Source: Leptospira bandrabouensis
Lineage (GTDB): Bacteria > Spirochaetota > Leptospiria > Leptospirales > Leptospiraceae
Length of the DNA stretch: 64,000 nt
Reading direction: 5' to 3'
NCBI RefSeq assembly: GCF_004770905.1
Contig: NZ_RQHT01000014.1
Span: 558,001-622,000, forward strand
Below the pieces are notes generated by a model. It was not told the DNA's origin, ran no database searches, and saw only the letters and a program-made list of their open reading frames with translations. Below are positions 8,851 through 17,429 of this stretch, in pieces. Position 1 is the stretch's first letter; every line of letters starts with the position of its first letter. The position numbers were made by a program, and so were the translations under genes.

Positions 8851-10879
8851 CAGGTAAAGATTCCCACTTCTTCTCAAGTGGTAGGATATGAAGATATGTT
8901 TCTTCAATTCGTTTCATTTTTTCAATTACATCTTTCATTTTTTTCTTTTGATTTAACTTTCGATACAACTGAGCCAGGTTATATAAATTAGATAGGTTAG
9001 AGTCATTAATGGAATGTGCTTTTTTCCATTCGATTTCTGCTTTTTCATACATTTCGACTTGGTAGTAACAATAACCAAGAACGGAATGTGATTTAAAATG
9101 ATTGGTTTTGAATTTATTGTATGATTCCAACAAACTAATGGCTTTTTCAAAGTTTCCACTATACGCAAGAGCTTTCCCGTAAGAAAGTTGTGTGTCTAAT
9201 TCTCGTGGCAAAATCTGGTGAGCTTGTTCATAAAAATCGACAGCTTCCGAGAATTGTTTTTTATGGTAAGCCTCATCACCCTTGGCCTTAATCAAATTAA
9301 ATTCGGGAAGCATAGGTGAAAGTTGAAGTCCAAGTAAAGTGATATCATCCATTGGGTCTGTGCCCATTGTAAATTCTTTGTGATTGGTTAGAATGGTTTC
9401 CACAGTTTCCTGAATGGATTTCTCTGCACAAGATTCAATGATATGAATGAGTTTCTCTTCTCCAAAAGCTTTTCCCTTATCATTTTCTGCTTCCGTGAGG
9501 CCATCCGTGTATAAAAATAATTTATCACCAGGTTCTAGTTGGATCTGAAGGTCTCGGAACGTATCACCGGCATCGGGAAACATTCCAAGAAATGTTCCAT
9601 CTCCTTCGCAGATCTCAGCTCGTTTGGTTTTCGCTCGGTAAAGAATAGGTCTTGGATGGCCTGCAACAGAATACAAAACCTTATAGTCATCGTGAATCAA
9701 AACATAAACACAAGTTGTATACCCTTGTTGTTTCACCAAATCCAAAAGTTCCCGATTGATTAATTTGAAAGTTTCTGAAGGTTTTGGTTTTTTAAAATTG
9801 GAAAATAATAACTTAGATAAGGCGGTGATAAAAGCAGCAGGGACTCCATGCCCTGAAACATCGCAAACCGCAACTCCCAACTTATCCATATTATATGGAA
9901 AATAATCATAATAATCGCCACTTACCTCTTGCATAGGAGTAAAGGCAGTCCAAAATTGGATTCCATTCCAGTCCGGAATGATTTCTGGGATAAGACCTTT
10001 CTGGATGTTTTTGGCAAGTTTTAAGTCCTTTGCCATTGAAAGTTGTTTTTTCTCCAACTCTTGTTTGAAAGATTTTAATACTTCTACAGCAGCTTCCAAA
10101 TCACGATTTTCAATCGCTAACTCACGGGACTTTCCAACAACATCTTTGACATCCACAATCGAAATTTCTTCCAACTGGGAATCCATACGGGAGGTGACCA
10201 TAACTCTATGCCGATGATTCACATCATCCTTGGTCAAACGAGAACGAGATAAAAACAAACTATCCTCTTCCCATTCCATTTCATATTCATTGGACTCAGC
10301 TCCGAAAAGAATATCTTCTCCTAACTCTTTGTGTGAAACATGGATTCCAAAAAGTCTAGTTTTGGTCATTCGGATCGTAAAAGTTTTTAGTTCAAAAAGT
10401 ACGGCAAGGCCGTTTAACATACCTTGAAAAAAGACAGCGTCATACCATTTTTCTTGGTATTCCGGTAGGTACTTAAATACAAATATTACTTTTTGATTTG
10501 AAGTTGGTTTTACAGTCAAATAAACTACCCTCGTTAGGCGACCAATTAAAATAGGGAGTCTTTCGATCATCTCCCCCAAATCAATCCTAGAATCATCTAA
10601 AGGAAGCAATTCATAAGCATTGGTGATGAGACTTTCTGTGCCTAAATGGTATAAAATCCCAGATATATCGAGGGACTGGGAGACAGTTTGAATGATTTTA
10701 TCTTCTAATTCTTGTGAGATCCAATAGTTAGGATCTTTTAGAATTCGATTGTAGATGGTATCATTTAAAATTTCTGGAAACGGGTTGGTATGTCTTGGTA
10801 GATGATATTCACGTTGATATACCTGCACAAGTCCTGAAACACGTTTCGATGATATTTCTCTTCCTGCGTGCAGTGGCAA
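8843..10879 (-). CDS. SpoIIE-type PP2C phosphatase with C-terminal TPRs
   Basis: A 678-residue cytoplasmic protein with a TTG start at 10879 preceded by a strong purine-rich ribosome site (GAGGGAGGG). Residues 1 to about 260 form a region I do not recognise and are probably the input domain. A short coiled coil leads to LAKNIQKGLIPE, the usual linker to a SpoIIE-type PP2C domain. Metal-binding motifs are VSGDYYDYF, VCDVSGHG, LYTDGLTEAEN and DPMDDITLL. The last 140 residues carry about three to four TPR-like repeats. Such phosphatases dephosphorylate serine or threonine on anti-sigma-antagonist or other partner proteins. It is the first gene of the operon leading into the Yej transporter genes and starts 26 bp from a divergent start. 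Confidence 0.88.
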   Translation of the reverse strand: MPLHAGREISSKRVSGLVQVYQREYHLPRHTNPFPEILNDTIYNRILKDPNYWISQELEDKIIQTVSQSLDISGILYHLGTESLITNAYELLPLDDSRIDLGEMIERLPILIGRLTRVVYLTVKPTSNQKVIFVFKYLPEYQEKWYDAVFFQGMLNGLAVLFELKTFTIRMTKTRLFGIHVSHKELGEDILFGAESNEYEMEWEEDSLFLSRSRLTKDDVNHRHRVMVTSRMDSQLEEISIVDVKDVVGKSRELAIENRDLEAAVEVLKSFKQELEKKQLSMAKDLKLAKNIQKGLIPEIIPDWNGIQFWTAFTPMQEVSGDYYDYFPYNMDKLGVAVCDVSGHGVPAAFITALSKLLFSNFKKPKPSETFKLINRELLDLVKQQGYTTCVYVLIHDDYKVLYSVAGHPRPILYRAKTKRAEICEGDGTFLGMFPDAGDTFRDLQIQLEPGDKLFLYTDGLTEAENDKGKAFGEEKLIHIIESCAEKSIQETVETILTNHKEFTMGTDPMDDITLLGLQLSPMLPEFNLIKAKGDEAYHKKQFSEAVDFYEQAHQILPRELDTQLSYGKALAYSGNFEKAISLLESYNKFKTNHFKSHSVLGYCYYQVEMYEKAEIEWKKAHSINDSNLSNLYNLAQLYRKLNQKKKMKDVIEKMKRIEETYLHILPLEKKWESLPDE

Positions 10880-10905
10880 AACCCTCCCTCAAGTTTCCTT
10901 TCGGT

Positions 10906-11415
10906 ATGAGAAAAATAAATTTCAATCGATCCCTAGGCAATAGATTTTTCTATGGAGATATGATTTGGTATCTTCGTGTTTTTGGTGTATTTGTTTTAGT
11001 TTTTGCCGTGGCAATCTTGCGACAAAGTGGAACTCAAGTAGAAAGGACATGGGACGTCACAAACAAACAGGAACTTGTACAAAAAGTTCTTTATGACTCT
11101 TTCCAACCCAAGGTTTCTCGATTGCCTGTAGTAGGTGAAAGTTGGGAATCCAAAATTATGGGAGAAATGGTAAAATGCACTACAATCTCCTCCAATACAC
11201 AAGGACAACCAGAGTTTCAAATTGCGGCAGAAGGTTTCAAACACTACCGGATCCTAAAGGAATCCTACCGGTTGGAAACGATTCAGAACGGCGTTCGCAT
11301 CCATGGGAAATGGGAAATCGAAACCAATCCCAATCTAGTTTCCAAACTTCTTTTTCTATTTTTTAGCGATGCTGACCTAGACCATATCGCTTCTGGAAAA
11401 CAAAAACTATTTTAA
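10906..11415 (+). CDS. Hypothetical membrane-anchored protein
   Basis: About 169 residues from the ATG at 10906. The frame is open further upstream (to 10795), but that part overlaps the start of the divergent phosphatase gene. An internal ATG at 10960 is also possible and has GGAG close before it. One hydrophobic helix (YLRVFGVFVLVFAVAIL) near the N-terminus is followed by a soluble domain of about 125 residues with alternating beta-like stretches (ESWESKIMGEMVKCTTIS, GVRIHGKWEIET). It vaguely resembles SRPBCC-type ligand-binding folds, but no motif proves this. It converges on ispF with 5 bp between the stops. I do not recognise the family. Confidence 0.6.
   Translation: MRKINFNRSLGNRFFYGDMIWYLRVFGVFVLVFAVAILRQSGTQVERTWDVTNKQELVQKVLYDSFQPKVSRLPVVGESWESKIMGEMVKCTTISSNTQGQPEFQIAAEGFKHYRILKESYRLETIQNGVRIHGKWEIETNPNLVSKLLFLFFSDADLDHIASGKQKLF
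10912..10940 (-). promoter_or_regulatory. Candidate sigma70-like promoter for the 10879-1720 operon
   Basis: On the minus strand TTGCCT (10940-10935) and TATTTT (10917-10912) are separated by 17 bp, and transcription would begin about 25 nt before the TTG start at 10879. The match is only 4/6 at each element. The site lies within the first codons of the divergent gene if that gene starts at 10906. Confidence 0.35.
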
Positions 11416-11420
11416 GAAAT

Positions 11421-11906
11421 TTACTTCATACTTTCGAGTAAAACCGAAGCCATCACCATCACACCTTCACTGCGTCCCAAGGAACCCATTCCTTCGGAGG
11501 TAGTTGCTTTAATGGAAACACAATCTAATGGTAGTTTTGTGATACTTGCCAAAGACGCATTCAGCTCTGCCCGAATCGGATTGATTTTGGGATGATCTCC
11601 CACATAAGTACAATCTACGTTCACTAACTTGAATTTTTTCTCGGCAATTAATTCTAAACATTTATCGATGATCCGTGTGGATTTCATGTTGTGATACTGT
11701 GGATCTGTATCAGGAAAATGAACTCCGATGTCGCCAAGAGCCAAAGCACCAAGAATTGCATCAGCCACAGCATGTAAAACTACGTCGGCATCACTATGAC
11801 CAAGAAGTGCAAACTCCGACTTTACCTCAACACCAGCCAAAACTAAAGGCCGAAATGGTTCATGGATTAATTTATGAAAATCGATTCCGTTTCCAATTCT
11901 AAACAT
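11421..11906 (-). CDS. ispF: 2-C-methyl-D-erythritol 2,4-cyclodiphosphate synthase
   Basis: A 161-residue enzyme of the non-mevalonate isoprenoid pathway. It cyclises CDP-methylerythritol 2-phosphate to the 2,4-cyclodiphosphate with release of CMP. Length and motifs fit Isp[11 protein letters not shown] near the N-terminus (the metal-binding DxH), [28 protein letters not shown] with the second metal histidine, FPDTDP, and [16 protein letters not shown] near the C-terminus. It functions as a homotrimer. It lies 5 bp after nadA on the same strand, so the two are probably co-transcribed although their pathways are unrelated. Confidence 0.97.
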   Translation of the reverse strand: MFRIGNGIDFHKLIHEPFRPLVLAGVEVKSEFALLGHSDADVVLHAVADAILGALALGDIGVHFPDTDPQYHNMKSTRIIDKCLELIAEKKFKLVNVDCTYVGDHPKINPIRAELNASLASITKLPLDCVSIKATTSEGMGSLGRSEGVMVMASVLLESMK

Positions 11907-11911
11907 AGATC

Positions 11912-12898
11912 CTACTTTTTATAACTCAATTCTAACATACGATTGACTGATTTTTGTGCAAGACGAATCACTTCTTCATCTAAAAAGATTTCAAATTGTT
12001 CCTTTAATAGTGCATCTCTTACTTTTTCCAAAGTAATTTTTTTCATGTGAGGGCAGGTTTGACATGTAGATACAAATTCCTTTTCAGGAAATTCAGCACG
12101 AAGGTTATCTCCCATCGAACACTCTGTCACAAGCATAATTTTATTTGTTTTGCTTTGTCTAATAAAATCAACCATCTGCGAGGTAGATCCTGAAAAATCG
12201 GCTTCTTTCACCACATCTTCATGACACTCTGGATGAGTGATTACAGTAAGCCCATCACTGAACAACCGCTTGGCGGACTTGATATCTTCAGGTGTGTACA
12301 TTTCATGCACCATACAACGACCAGGATGTGAGATAATGGTTTTGGAAGTTTGGTTTTTTACATTTCCTGCCAAATATTCATCTGGTAAAAAAATGACGGT
12401 ATCTCCTTCCACAGCATTTACAATTTGTAAAGCATTTGCAGAAGTACAACAAACATCTGTTTCTGCTTTTACTTCCGCAGAACAGTTAACATAAGTTACA
12501 ACAGGAACCCCTGGGTATTTGGCTTTTAGGGCTTTAACGTCATCTCGAGTGATGGACTCTGCTAACGAACAACCTGCTTTGGGATCTGCAATCAGGACTT
12601 TCTTTTCTGGAGATAAAATTTTGGCAGTTTCTGCCATAAAATGAACTCCATTAAAAAGGATCATGGCCGCCTTTGTTTCTTTCGCCATTTTCGAAAGATA
12701 TAAAGAATCCCCAATGATATCGGACACTCCCCAAAACACATCGGGAGTCATATAGTTGTGACCTAAAATTACAGCATTTTTTTCTTTTTTGAGTTTATTG
12801 ATTTCTTCGGCTAACGGAAGAATACGTTCTTCAATTTCATGAGGAAGATAAATGGGGTTTAATTTTTGGACCAATTGGTCTTTAGTTACTAGTGACAT
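11912..12898 (-). CDS. nadA: Quinolinate synthase A
   Basis: A 328-residue 4Fe-4S enzyme that condenses iminoaspartate with dihydroxyacetone phosphate to quinolinate in de novo NAD synthesis. The three conserved cluster cysteines are visible in [29 protein letters not shown] and CQTCPHMKK, and AVILGHNYM lies near the N-terminus. The ATG at 12898 is preceded by TTTAGGAG with 6-nt spacing, a good ribosome site. Upstream, 19 bp away, is a small lipoprotein gene on the same strand; downstream is ispF. nadB and nadC are not in the window. Confidence 0.96.
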   Translation of the reverse strand: MSLVTKDQLVQKLNPIYLPHEIEERILPLAEEINKLKKEKNAVILGHNYMTPDVFWGVSDIIGDSLYLSKMAKETKAAMILFNGVHFMAETAKILSPEKKVLIADPKAGCSLAESITRDDVKALKAKYPGVPVVTYVNCSAEVKAETDVCCTSANALQIVNAVEGDTVIFLPDEYLAGNVKNQTSKTIISHPGRCMVHEMYTPEDIKSAKRLFSDGLTVITHPECHEDVVKEADFSGSTSQMVDFIRQSKTNKIMLVTECSMGDNLRAEFPEKEFVSTCQTCPHMKKITLEKVRDALLKEQFEIFLDEEVIRLAQKSVNRMLELSYKK

Positions 12899-12917
12899 AT
12901 TGCACTCCTAAATGAAT

Positions 12918-13433
12918 TTATTGAAACGGGTCAGAACTAAGTATGGTATTGGTTTCACTGAGTCCGGAATCGGCAGGGGGAACTTCATTTTCTAAAGACC
13001 CACATTTGTTGACATTTTCTCTGAATGTAATTTCAGCTTGAGAACTCCCTGTTCTTTGGACTTTGCGATAATCCGAATTGGAATTAAAAGAATTCTTGTT
13101 ACAGCCCTTTGTTATATTATAAGTTAAGTTTATTTTTGTAAAACAATCGAAGTATAAAATCGCTACGGCGTCTGTATTTAATTCTTGCGGAAGGATCGCT
13201 CCCTTAACTTTAGAAATAAGTCCAGAACAAACGGCAGCACTAGAATCTGGAGCTGCCACACAATTTGCTTCTGATGAAATAAACCTTTGACAAGCCGAAT
13301 CAATAGCTGTCCCTTGCGATAAGATCGAAGCTAACAGTTCCGCATTAGAATCTTTTTTCGATTTTTTTGTACAACTGCTTGCCCCAAAGACAATGCCTGT
13401 TAACAAAAAGAAAACCATTACTTTCCTTTTCAT
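12918..13433 (-). CDS. Small putative lipoprotein
   Basis: A 171-residue protein with a positively charged start (MKRK), a hydrophobic stretch and a spirochaete-style lipobox FGASSC at about residues 16-21. A second ATG at 13418 has a better ribosome site (AAAGGAAAGTA) but would remove the charged residues. The mature part has about eight cysteines (for example ACQRF, ANCVA, VCSGL, DCFTK, KGCNK, NKCGS), which suggests disulfides in the periplasm. The C-terminus is serine- and asparagine-rich. The family is unknown. Its 5' end overlaps the 5' end of the divergent gene at 13393 by 41 bp. It probably heads the nadA-ispF transcript. Confidence 0.7.
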   Translation of the reverse strand: MKRKVMVFFLLTGIVFGASSCTKKSKKDSNAELLASILSQGTAIDSACQRFISSEANCVAAPDSSAAVCSGLISKVKGAILPQELNTDAVAILYFDCFTKINLTYNITKGCNKNSFNSNSDYRKVQRTGSSQAEITFRENVNKCGSLENEVPPADSGLSETNTILSSDPFQ

Positions 13434-14151
13434 ACTGATTCTACTTTCCCTCTTTTTGAGTGGACTTGTCTATATCCTTTTTCTGAAAAAAACCAACGAG
13501 GACCCCAAACAATCCTCCTATGACTCCCGATCTGAGGTCTACTGGCAGAGGTTACAAAATCGTCCCGAGGTTCTCATTGGTCCCGGTTACCCACAAGATT
13601 TACGTGATTTTTTAGAAACACTTCGGGGAAAAGAATCCTATCTTTGGAAGGGAGACAGAGATAGAACCTACGAGTATTTGCTCGAAACCTATCCCGACGA
13701 AAGAGCCCATGTTCTTTACGCTTTGTACGTTGCTTTTATGAATTGGAAGGAAAAAAGTTTGGAGTTGGAACAAAGTGAGGATCTAACTTCCTACGAAAAA
13801 CTAACAGCCGTGAATCGTTTGTCCGAACAAATTTTTCCTCTTATGATTCGCAATCTCATTTTTCCCAAACATCCCACCACTCCTCCGGTTTTCCTCCTCT
13901 CCTATCTGGAAGATTATGTTCAGAAAAATCCCTACAGTTATTCCAGGGAAAGAAAACGAATCTTTCTAAAAAAAAAGAAGGAACTCTATCAAAGTGAAAA
14001 ATGGGAAATCCAATCTTGGGAAAGCCCTACGTTTCTTCGCCAAGTAATAGAACTAATTTACTCCAGGGAAATTTTAGAAATGTCCGAAGAGGAAAAAACT
14101 TCTTACCGCAATGCAAAATTAGAGGAACTGAAAGCCGATTTTTGGAATTGA
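13393..14151 (+). CDS. Hypothetical membrane-anchored protein
   Basis: A 252-residue protein with a basic N-terminus (MPVNKKK), one hydrophobic helix (about residues 9-31) and a long, charged, mostly helical soluble region rich in Glu, Lys, Arg and Tyr. No enzymatic motif was seen. No clear ribosome site precedes the ATG at 13393, and the next usable start (a TTG about 21 codons on) would cut into the helix. The first 41 bases are also the 5' coding bases of the divergent lipoprotein gene. It is followed 35 bp later by the LpoB-like lipoprotein gene on the same strand. Function is unknown. Confidence 0.65.
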   Translation: MPVNKKKTITFLFILILLSLFLSGLVYILFLKKTNEDPKQSSYDSRSEVYWQRLQNRPEVLIGPGYPQDLRDFLETLRGKESYLWKGDRDRTYEYLLETYPDERAHVLYALYVAFMNWKEKSLELEQSEDLTSYEKLTAVNRLSEQIFPLMIRNLIFPKHPTTPPVFLLSYLEDYVQKNPYSYSRERKRIFLKKKKELYQSEKWEIQSWESPTFLRQVIELIYSREILEMSEEEKTSYRNAKLEELKADFWN

Positions 14152-14168
14152 CAAGACCTAATTGTATC

Positions 14169-14184
14169 CCCCATATAAATGGGG
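14169..14184 (+). promoter_or_regulatory. Small hairpin covering the lpoB-like translation start region
   Basis: CCCCAT / ATAA / ATGGGG form a perfect 6-bp stem with a 4-nt loop, ending 2 nt before the ATG at 14187. The 3' arm holds the only G-rich stretch that could serve as ribosome site, so the hairpin could limit translation initiation. No T-tract follows, so it is not an intrinsic terminator. Confidence 0.4.
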
Positions 14185-14186
14185 TT

Positions 14187-14765
14187 ATGAAACAAATTCT
14201 TTTCTCCTTTCTCTTAGTAGGATTCTTATTCCAATGCAGTAGCAGTCCCAAACGACTCGACAATGCTGATGATTATATTTCCGACTCAGGTGGGCTAACT
14301 AGCCAGGAATTAGTAAAAGCTGCAGACAAACTTGCAGGTCAAATTGGGGAATACTTCAAAGAGAACCCACACGAAGAAGGTGTCTTTGTTGCTCACTTCC
14401 CTACCCGTAACGATACTTCGGAACAAATCCAAACAGAACTTTTTGACAATGCCTTTGTTTCCAAACTCATCAAAAGTAAAATTTATACAGTTCGAACCAA
14501 AACAAGAGAACAATCCCTCAACGAAATTCAGTTCAGTTTGTCCGGACTCACTTCCAACAGACTTTCCATTGGAAAACTTAAGTCTCCCAACTTCTTTGTT
14601 CGTTGTGACATTAATGAAAACATGTTCACTTCCAACGGAGAAAAAATTGTAGAGCAGTCCATCAACATCGAACTTGTAGAAGTAGAAACTACAATCGCAG
14701 TTTGGTCTGAAAAAGTATCCTATCGTAAATTAGCTGTTCGAGGAAATAAAGGGGTTAGTTGGTAA
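14187..14765 (+). CDS. LpoB-like penicillin-binding-protein activator lipoprotein
   Basis: About 192 residues from the ATG at 14187. This start gives a signal peptide with lipobox FLFQC (Cys about residue 17); the frame is open further upstream but lacks a signal there. The mature protein has a serine-rich tether and then a domain with the LpoB/COG3417 pattern: a VKAADKLAGQI helix, RNDTSEQIQTELF, SLNEIQFSLSG and a closing VETTIAVWSEKVSYRK. LpoB in E. coli is an outer-membrane lipoprotein that activates PBP1b. The next gene, 19 bp on, encodes a COG3014-type lipoprotein; I recall the two families being neighbours in other bacteria. The family call is good; the partner is untested. Confidence 0.78.
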   Translation: MKQILFSFLLVGFLFQCSSSPKRLDNADDYISDSGGLTSQELVKAADKLAGQIGEYFKENPHEEGVFVAHFPTRNDTSEQIQTELFDNAFVSKLIKSKIYTVRTKTREQSLNEIQFSLSGLTSNRLSIGKLKSPNFFVRCDINENMFTSNGEKIVEQSINIELVEVETTIAVWSEKVSYRKLAVRGNKGVSW

Positions 14766-14783
14766 CCCCCTAACCGTCATTTC

Positions 14784-16190
14784 ATGAAAAAAACATTTCT
14801 CTTTCTTTCTCTTTTCATTCTCGGTTGTGCCAGTGATTATAACAAAATCATCAAAGCAACCGAGTCCGCGTATTATGGACAAGATTATGACTCTGCCATT
14901 CCCAAAATTAGAGAACTTTATGAAGGTTCTTCCAATAAAGATAAATTACTTTTTTTAATGGAAGCCGGTATGATTTTCCATACCAAGGGGGATTACGTAA
15001 CTTCCAATAAAGTTTTCAAAGAAGCAGAAGACATTGCAGACAACATTAAAGTCAGTATGACTCGGTCTGGACTTTCGTTTATTTTGTCTGATAACGAATC
15101 TAATTATACCGGAGAAGACTTTGAAAGGGTAATGATTAAGTTCTATATTGCGAACAATTACCTTCTCCAAGGCGACATGAATAACGCTAAAATTTATTTT
15201 CGAAGATTAGACTTTGAATTAAAAGAAATGCGTTTTTTAGCACCAGAGTATAGACAAAACAATGCGGCTCGCCTAATTGATGCCTATGTTTCCGAAAAAT
15301 TGGGCCGTTACAATGACGCAAGGGTTCAATATAAAAATATGGAACAAATCATTGGAAAAAGCCAAAACCTAATTGCCGACAGATATTTGTTAGCTGTTAG
15401 AGAAGGAGATTCCGGTGATCAATCAAGGTATGCAGCAGGTAGATCTAGTTTACAAGCATACAATCGTTCTATGCAAAAAACATCTCCAGAGAATGAAAAA
15501 CTCTCTGAGGTAATCATCATCCACGAAGCAGGTAAGTCAGCAATCAAAATGTCCAGAGGAAAACTCATGGAAGATGAATACTTTGCTGTTGCTTTACGAG
15601 GTGCCGTTGAAATTGGTTTAACTGCAAAAGGTGCAGGTGCTTCTCTCGCGGGAGCTATTGCTGCACTTTCCATTGCAGAAAATCCTATTCCTATTTACAA
15701 AGAAAGAGATCCGAATGGTTCTCTTCCTAAAAAATATTATATCAATGGTGTAGATGTTGGTTATTCGGATATCATGAATAACTATTCTGAAACAGCCATG
15801 AATAACTTTAATGAAAGTTATAAAACTCTCATTACCAAGAACTTATCCTCTTTGGCTTTAAAAGTTGTGGCAGCAGTGATTGCCTCGGAAGCGATGGCCC
15901 GTGCCATTGAATCTGGTGGGAAAAACAAAAATAACGATTTAGTTTCAGGACTCATTCGAGTGGCTGCGGGTGCCGCTGCAGGCCTTGCGGTTTCACAAAC
16001 CATTGCTCCGGACCTACGTTGTTGGAGAACCATCCCCGCAAACTTCCAAATCAAACGAATCCTTTTGGCCCCAGGAGAATATGACTTTAAGGTCGAATCT
16101 CCTGGTTCTGTGGTCACGGCAGCACCTAAAAAACTACTTGTCGAAGCCGACAAACCATTGTTTGTTTCCGTGCGCTCCTATACAAACTAA
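14784..16190 (+). CDS. COG3014-type lipoprotein
   Basis: A 468-residue lipoprotein with signal peptide and lipobox FILGC (Cys about 15). Residues 16 to about 220 contain TPR-like helices (AYYGQDYDSAIPKIRELYEG, LQGDMNNAKIYFRRLDFEL, LGRYNDARVQYKNM). A glycine- and alanine-rich segment follows (GLTAKGAGASLAGAIAALSIAE and a second AAGAAAGLAVSQT), then a C-terminal beta domain (RRILLAPGEYDFKVESPG). This architecture matches the uncharacterised COG3014 family. It lies 19 bp downstream of the LpoB-like gene, so an envelope role linked to peptidoglycan synthesis is plausible but unproven. It ends against the bidirectional terminator shared with ftsZ. Confidence 0.75.
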   Translation: MKKTFLFLSLFILGCASDYNKIIKATESAYYGQDYDSAIPKIRELYEGSSNKDKLLFLMEAGMIFHTKGDYVTSNKVFKEAEDIADNIKVSMTRSGLSFILSDNESNYTGEDFERVMIKFYIANNYLLQGDMNNAKIYFRRLDFELKEMRFLAPEYRQNNAARLIDAYVSEKLGRYNDARVQYKNMEQIIGKSQNLIADRYLLAVREGDSGDQSRYAAGRSSLQAYNRSMQKTSPENEKLSEVIIIHEAGKSAIKMSRGKLMEDEYFAVALRGAVEIGLTAKGAGASLAGAIAALSIAENPIPIYKERDPNGSLPKKYYINGVDVGYSDIMNNYSETAMNNFNESYKTLITKNLSSLALKVVAAVIASEAMARAIESGGKNKNNDLVSGLIRVAAGAAAGLAVSQTIAPDLRCWRTIPANFQIKRILLAPGEYDFKVESPGSVVTAAPKKLLVEADKPLFVSVRSYTN

Positions 16191-16197
16191 CGAACAA

Positions 16198-16230
16198 AAA
16201 CCAAGTTTAGGAATTTAAAAAACTTGGTTT
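16198..16230. terminator. Bidirectional terminator between convergent genes
   Basis: AAACCAAGTTT (16198-16208) and AAACTTGGTTT (16220-16230) form an 11-bp stem with an 11-nt loop. A run of A on the left gives a U-tract for the minus strand; a T-rich stretch follows on the plus strand. The right arm overlaps the ftsZ stop codon. Confidence 0.65.
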
Positions 16231-17419
16231 AGTCGTTCTTTCTTCTTAAAAAAGCAGGGATGTCGTAGTCTTCTCCGTAGTTTTGAAACGGGGAAGATTG
16301 TTTCTGAGATGAAAATCCGCGATTGGATTGGCGAATGCTTCTAACCGAATCTTGTTCTTTTCCAAATCCAGAATCTTTTTCTTCCGACTTTCGGATGTAT
16401 ACCATAGGAGAAACAGATTCTTCTGAACCTACAGCCTTTTGTTCTCTTTGGTATTGTTTTCCTTTTTTATTAAATCCAGTCGCAATCACAGTGACTCGGA
16501 TTTGGTCAGATAGAGACTGGTCTTCGTTCAGTCCAATGATGATATTCGCATCAGGATCTGCTTGGGCCGTAATGATTTGAGAAACTTCATTCCATTCATG
16601 AATGGTAAGATCATTTCCCCCAGTGACGTTGATCAGAAGAGATTTTGCCCCTTGGATGCTGGAATCTTCTAACAAGGTATTGTTGATGGCTTGTTCCACA
16701 GCTTCACTCACCCGGGTTTCGCCGCGACCTTCCCCTACTCCCAAAATCGCATCCCCAGTGTCCTTCATAATGGTTTTTACATCAGCAAAATCCACATTGA
16801 TGATACCAGGATGGTTGATGATATCACTAATTCCACGAACACCGTTTAACAGAATATCGTCGATTACTCGAAACGCCATATCCACAGGAGTATTTTTATC
16901 CACAACTTGAAAGATAGAGTCGTTGCGAATGGTGATGAGTGTGTCTACATTTGCACGGAGTTGGTCAATACCAAGTTTTGCAAGTTCTGCTCTACGTTTC
17001 CCTTCAAAGGAAAAAGGTACAGTAACGACACCCACTACCAAACATTTCATTTCTTTGGCAATGGCTGCAATAATGGGAGCAGCACCTGTTCCAGTTCCCC
17101 CACCCATACCAGCAGTAACAAAAACCATATCTGCACCTTTTAAGGCAGAGACAATCCGATCTTTGTCTTCTAAAGCGGCCTTTTCTCCTAGTTCTGGATC
17201 TCCACCAGCACCCATCCCACGAGTGACTTTGTTACCTAATTGGATTTTTACATCTACAGGAGATTTTAATAATACTTGTTCGTCGGTGTTCATGACGATA
17301 AAGTCAACACCTGTCATTTTGGAATGAACCATACGGGTGACGGCATTCATTCCGCCTCCACCTACACCCACAACTTTGATAATGGCAGGGCTTGTTTTTT
17401 CTTCTTCTAGGTATAACAT
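16229..17419 (-). CDS. ftsZ: Cell division protein FtsZ
   Basis: A tubulin-like GTPase of about 396 residues that forms the cytokinetic ring. The ATG at 17419 has GAGG 8 nt upstream; an ATG two codons earlier (17425) is only 2 nt from it. Visible motifs are [10 protein letters not shown] near residue 20, the tubulin signature [10 protein letters not shown] near residue 108, [11 protein letters not shown] (the T7 synergy loop that triggers GTP hydrolysis on the adjoining subunit) and a variable Ser/Gln-rich linker. The linker ends in the conserved FtsA-binding peptide [11 protein letters not shown]. It is the last gene of ftsQ-ftsA-ftsZ, 10 bp after ftsA, and ends in a shared terminator. Confidence 0.97.
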   Translation of the reverse strand: MLYLEEEKTSPAIIKVVGVGGGGMNAVTRMVHSKMTGVDFIVMNTDEQVLLKSPVDVKIQLGNKVTRGMGAGGDPELGEKAALEDKDRIVSALKGADMVFVTAGMGGGTGTGAAPIIAAIAKEMKCLVVGVVTVPFSFEGKRRAELAKLGIDQLRANVDTLITIRNDSIFQVVDKNTPVDMAFRVIDDILLNGVRGISDIINHPGIINVDFADVKTIMKDTGDAILGVGEGRGETRVSEAVEQAINNTLLEDSSIQGAKSLLINVTGGNDLTIHEWNEVSQIITAQADPDANIIIGLNEDQSLSDQIRVTVIATGFNKKGKQYQREQKAVGSEESVSPMVYIRKSEEKDSGFGKEQDSVRSIRQSNRGFSSQKQSSPFQNYGEDYDIPAFLRRKND

Positions 17420-17429
17420 GGACATATCC

